NCBI GenBank assembly: GCA_944326815.1
Contig: CALVFI010000005.1
Span: forward strand, 1 to 35,085
DNA length: 35,085 bases
Direction: 5' to 3'
From: an uncultured Rikenellaceae bacterium
GTDB lineage: Bacteria; Bacteroidota; Bacteroidia; Bacteroidales; Rikenellaceae
Both the position numbers and the translations under genes were made by a program. The notes under the pieces are model-generated. The model saw only the letters and a list, made by a program, of their open reading frames with translations. It did not search any database and was not told the DNA's origin. The first letter of the stretch is position 1, and every line of letters starts with the position of its first letter. Positions 33,262-35,085 of the stretch are shown here, piece after piece.

Positions 33262-33768
33262 TCAGCTTGGGGAAAATCTCAATAAATTTGTATCCAATTC
33301 GGTTTCTCCAAATCGGCACCGATCCAAAGCATCTGCATCTTTCAACATCGCCATCACGTCGTATCCGCGATCATGTGGACGCATCCACTCGCAAGTCGAA
33401 TGCTGGACAGCCGAACAAATTATTCGAGACTCTTCGTTCGTAAGCTCGTACTTCTTCCACAAATTCATATATTTGGGGAAACAATAGGTTGCAGCCCGCA
33501 TTCCATGGTTGGAATCCATATCATCGTTTCGTCGCGCCAAATCATGAATATATGCTCCACAGAAAGCTAAAAAGCCATCGCGAGATTTGTGTAATTTTTC
33601 TCCCAATAAAGCACACACAATCATGGTTCGATATACATGCCCTATTCCATGCATCACGGAACGATGATACTCAAACATATCGAATGTTATATTGAAATCA
33701 TTTGGATTAACCCCTATATACCCACATGCTCTCAAAATATTCGACATAAACATAATTTCATATTTCAT
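33262..33768 (-). CDS. HD-domain phosphohydrolase-like protein
   Basis: A 168-residue protein with metal-binding positions of the HD superfamily: His44 in HGIGHVYR (40-47), the pair His75-Asp76 in YIHDLARRNDDMDSNHG (73-89), His123 in AVQHS, and Asp146 in LKDADALDRCRFG (142-154). The family includes nucleotide and signalling-nucleotide hydrolases. I prefer the ATG at 33768, which overlaps the upstream gene by 11 bases; an earlier ATG at 33828 would overlap by 70. The overlap suggests coupled translation with the FtsZ-like protein. The substrate is unknown. Confidence 0.7.
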   Translation of the reverse strand: MKYEIMFMSNILRACGYIGVNPNDFNITFDMFEYHRSVMHGIGHVYRTMIVCALLGEKLHKSRDGFLAFCGAYIHDLARRNDDMDSNHGMRAATYCFPKYMNLWKKYELTNEESRIICSAVQHSTCEWMRPHDRGYDVMAMLKDADALDRCRFGETELDTNLLRFSPS

Positions 33769-34753
33769 CAATATACAACCTGACAGGTTTTTGCTCTGTC
33801 TTTTTATATTTAGGGAATTTTTGTCCATTTAACATCGCATCAAAACATGACTGTATTTTCTGAATGTGAGGAATAACATCTGGACTAAGAGATTTAAAAT
33901 AATACGTCCATCCAGCAGGTCTACATTCTGTGAATAAAGATAAACTCGGACATGTAAAATCGCCTCCTATTAGATTTTTCACTGTTTTGCAAATCTCATT
34001 TTCCCACCAACCTCCCCAAATCCCTATTAGTAGACATTGTAATCGTTTAAGTTGCAGGCGATGGACTTTTTCTGCTATAGCTACCGAATCAAGTCCCCAA
34101 CAAACAACCAGCCGATTTCTAATGGCAATTCCTTTTTTACGTTGAATTATAGTCACGACTCCAGATTGCAAAAGCTCTTCAAAATTAGATTCTTCATAAT
34201 GTTTAAGTGTACATTCTATCGATTTCAAGTCATTTATTTGAGACAAGGCTTTTATTATATCAGTGGCGATCTCATAAGCATATCGGTTTAACTCTATAAA
34301 GGACGGGGCAAGCCCTGAATCGGGGAAATTTTTGGGACGTTTCTTACTTAAAATTTCCAAATCAATTATAATGATAAAATCAAACGATGAGTGAGTTCTC
34401 TGAAAATTATCGAATGCTCGATCGTAGGGTACTCTTCCTACTAGACACAAAGGAGAAATTACAATTAGCCCTTTGACCTTATTATTTATGTTATCAATTA
34501 TTAGAGGGAATGTCGCAGGAAAGGCATCCATCCCTAAATAACTTATAAACATCACAATATCTTGTCTATGCAAATTGTCATTGGATAGATCAGCATATTG
34601 AGTTTTGATTTTTAAATCTTCTATAAAACATTGCAATTGGGTTGATGGACATATAGGTATGTCTTCTGCTTGGGGATATATATAAATTTCATCCTTGGGC
34701 ATTAGAGGAGATCTCTTTGTAAATCGTCGTTTTATGAAAGCTTTTAATCCCAT
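33758..34753 (-). CDS. Protein of unknown function with FtsZ/tubulin-like segment lacking the GTP-binding glycine loop
   Basis: A 331-residue protein I do not recognise as a whole. By eye, residues 65-135 run collinear with FtsZ from its DMVFIAAGMGGGTGTG strand to IPNDKLL: DIVMFISYLGM, then hydrophobic PLIIDNIN, VKGLIVISPLCLVGR, the D-R-A-F matching FtsZ R-M-A-F, and DFIIIIDLEIL. The helix SFIELNRYAYEIATDIIKAL (151-170) matches the position where FtsZ has DAFGAANDVLKGAV. The glycine-rich T4 loop is replaced by GMDAFPATF (74-82) and the N-terminal T1 region is missing, so GTP binding is doubtful. It overlaps the HD gene by 11 bases. AT-rich; probably part of an island. The alternative is an unrelated alpha/beta fold. 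Confidence 0.45.
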   Translation of the reverse strand: MGLKAFIKRRFTKRSPLMPKDEIYIYPQAEDIPICPSTQLQCFIEDLKIKTQYADLSNDNLHRQDIVMFISYLGMDAFPATFPLIIDNINNKVKGLIVISPLCLVGRVPYDRAFDNFQRTHSSFDFIIIIDLEILSKKRPKNFPDSGLAPSFIELNRYAYEIATDIIKALSQINDLKSIECTLKHYEESNFEELLQSGVVTIIQRKKGIAIRNRLVVCWGLDSVAIAEKVHRLQLKRLQCLLIGIWGGWWENEICKTVKNLIGGDFTCPSLSLFTECRPAGWTYYFKSLSPDVIPHIQKIQSCFDAMLNGQKFPKYKKTEQKPVRLYIDEI

Positions 34754-34919
34754 GTCACGTCATATATCTCAAACTTTTCTGAAAAGTATATTTATAGACC
34801 TTTTTATAAACTTAGTCACGGCTCGTTGTGAATAGTTTTTCATCATCTGTAAAGCATTTTGCAAAAATCTCTGTTACATAGCCTTTGAAAATTAGGTCAT
34901 TTGCTTATTATATCACTGA

Positions 34920-35085
34920 TCACACAAATAGTACAGTCAATATAATTCCCCATACGACAATCTGACCTGTCCAACTCAATCCTCGGAATAAATAGCTAAC
35001 GACTTTATTTTGATTTGGAAAAATGTTGTAATATTTTGTGTTCGACAGATAAGCACTAAGAACGATGCAAACCCAGTAACTACCG
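34920..35085 (-). CDS. C-terminal end of a membrane protein (5' part outside window)
   Basis: An open frame enters from the right edge on the minus strand and ends at TGA (34922-34920), giving 54 residues. It has a hydrophobic segment at the edge (WVCIVLSAYL) and a clear terminal membrane helix (GQIVVWGIILTVLFV) separated by a polar loop with YNIFPNQNKVVSYLFRG. No family is recognisable from this fragment. It lies 166 bases upstream of the FtsZ-like gene on the same strand and may belong to the same transcription unit. Confidence 0.5.
   Translation of the reverse strand, partial: GSYWVCIVLSAYLSNTKYYNIFPNQNKVVSYLFRGLSWTGQIVVWGIILTVLFV

Larger units (their letters stand above)
30881..35085. 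mobile_element. Probable genomic island end (right boundary outside window)
   Basis: Starting inside the tRNA-Arg gene, the DNA becomes clearly richer in A and T than the preceding 30 kb. It contains only genes of unknown or poorly known function. The boundary in a tRNA gene, the paired TGGTTTACAC repeats and the compositional shift are all typical of an integrated element. No integrase, transposase or second attachment site is inside the window, so the element type is unknown and the call rests on context. Confidence 0.5.

Overview
The window is chromosomal DNA of a Bacteroidota bacterium, most likely of the order Bacteroidales and plausibly an Alistipes/Rikenellaceae-like gut organism; the genus is a guess. 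The evidence is the bat (aerotolerance) cluster with moxR and DUF58 genes, a hexameric glutamate dehydrogenase, pyruvate phosphate dikinase, an S16 protein with a long Ala/Glu/Lys tail, a DUF5060 glycoside hydrolase, and repeated promoters of the Bacteroidetes type (TTTG or TTG, then about 19-23 bases, then TAnnTTTG), often with very short leaders.

Layout. 1-133: 3' end of a 5S rRNA gene and its terminator, followed at once by a Nim/PNPOx-like flavoprotein gene. 821-4589: gdhA, a NarL/NarX-type two-component pair, and rplS. 4783-9860: surE, a 994-residue protein joining two receiver-like domains to a PPDK-type ATP-grasp module, and a GNAT-like gene. 9893-15863: the leftward cluster moxR, small membrane protein, DUF58, BatD-like, BatC, BatA, BatB. 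16019-20367: a UvrD/PcrA helicase, lrgA-lrgB and nth, all rightward. 20525-24295: an outer-membrane-like protein and ppdK. 24426-27871: leftward rpsP-rimM-mnmA-exo/endonuclease-phosphatase run. 28245-30406: hsp20, preceded by a sigma-54-like promoter, and a secreted glycoside hydrolase.

From about 30880 to the right edge the character changes. A tRNA-Arg(UCU) gene with a near-perfect promoter loses its normal 3' end after the T-loop. The DNA becomes visibly AT-rich and carries tandem TGGTTTACAC repeats, two adjacent lipoprotein genes sharing a D-x-D-F-D-G motif, and an overlapping pair made of an HD-domain protein and a protein that resembles FtsZ/tubulin by eye but lacks the glycine-rich GTP loop. 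A membrane protein is cut by the right edge. I read this as the end of a genomic island. The HD plus FtsZ-like pair is the best candidate for something undescribed. No integrase, transposase or CRISPR array was seen.

How the genes fit together: the core part holds translation and tRNA modification (rplS, rpsP, rimM, mnmA, tRNA-Arg), nitrogen and PEP/pyruvate metabolism (gdhA, ppdK), DNA repair (uvrD/pcrA, nth), stress functions (bat cluster, hsp20, Nim-like) and envelope functions (lrgAB, outer membrane protein, glycoside hydrolase). All domain calls come from reading translated sequence by eye, without database searches.
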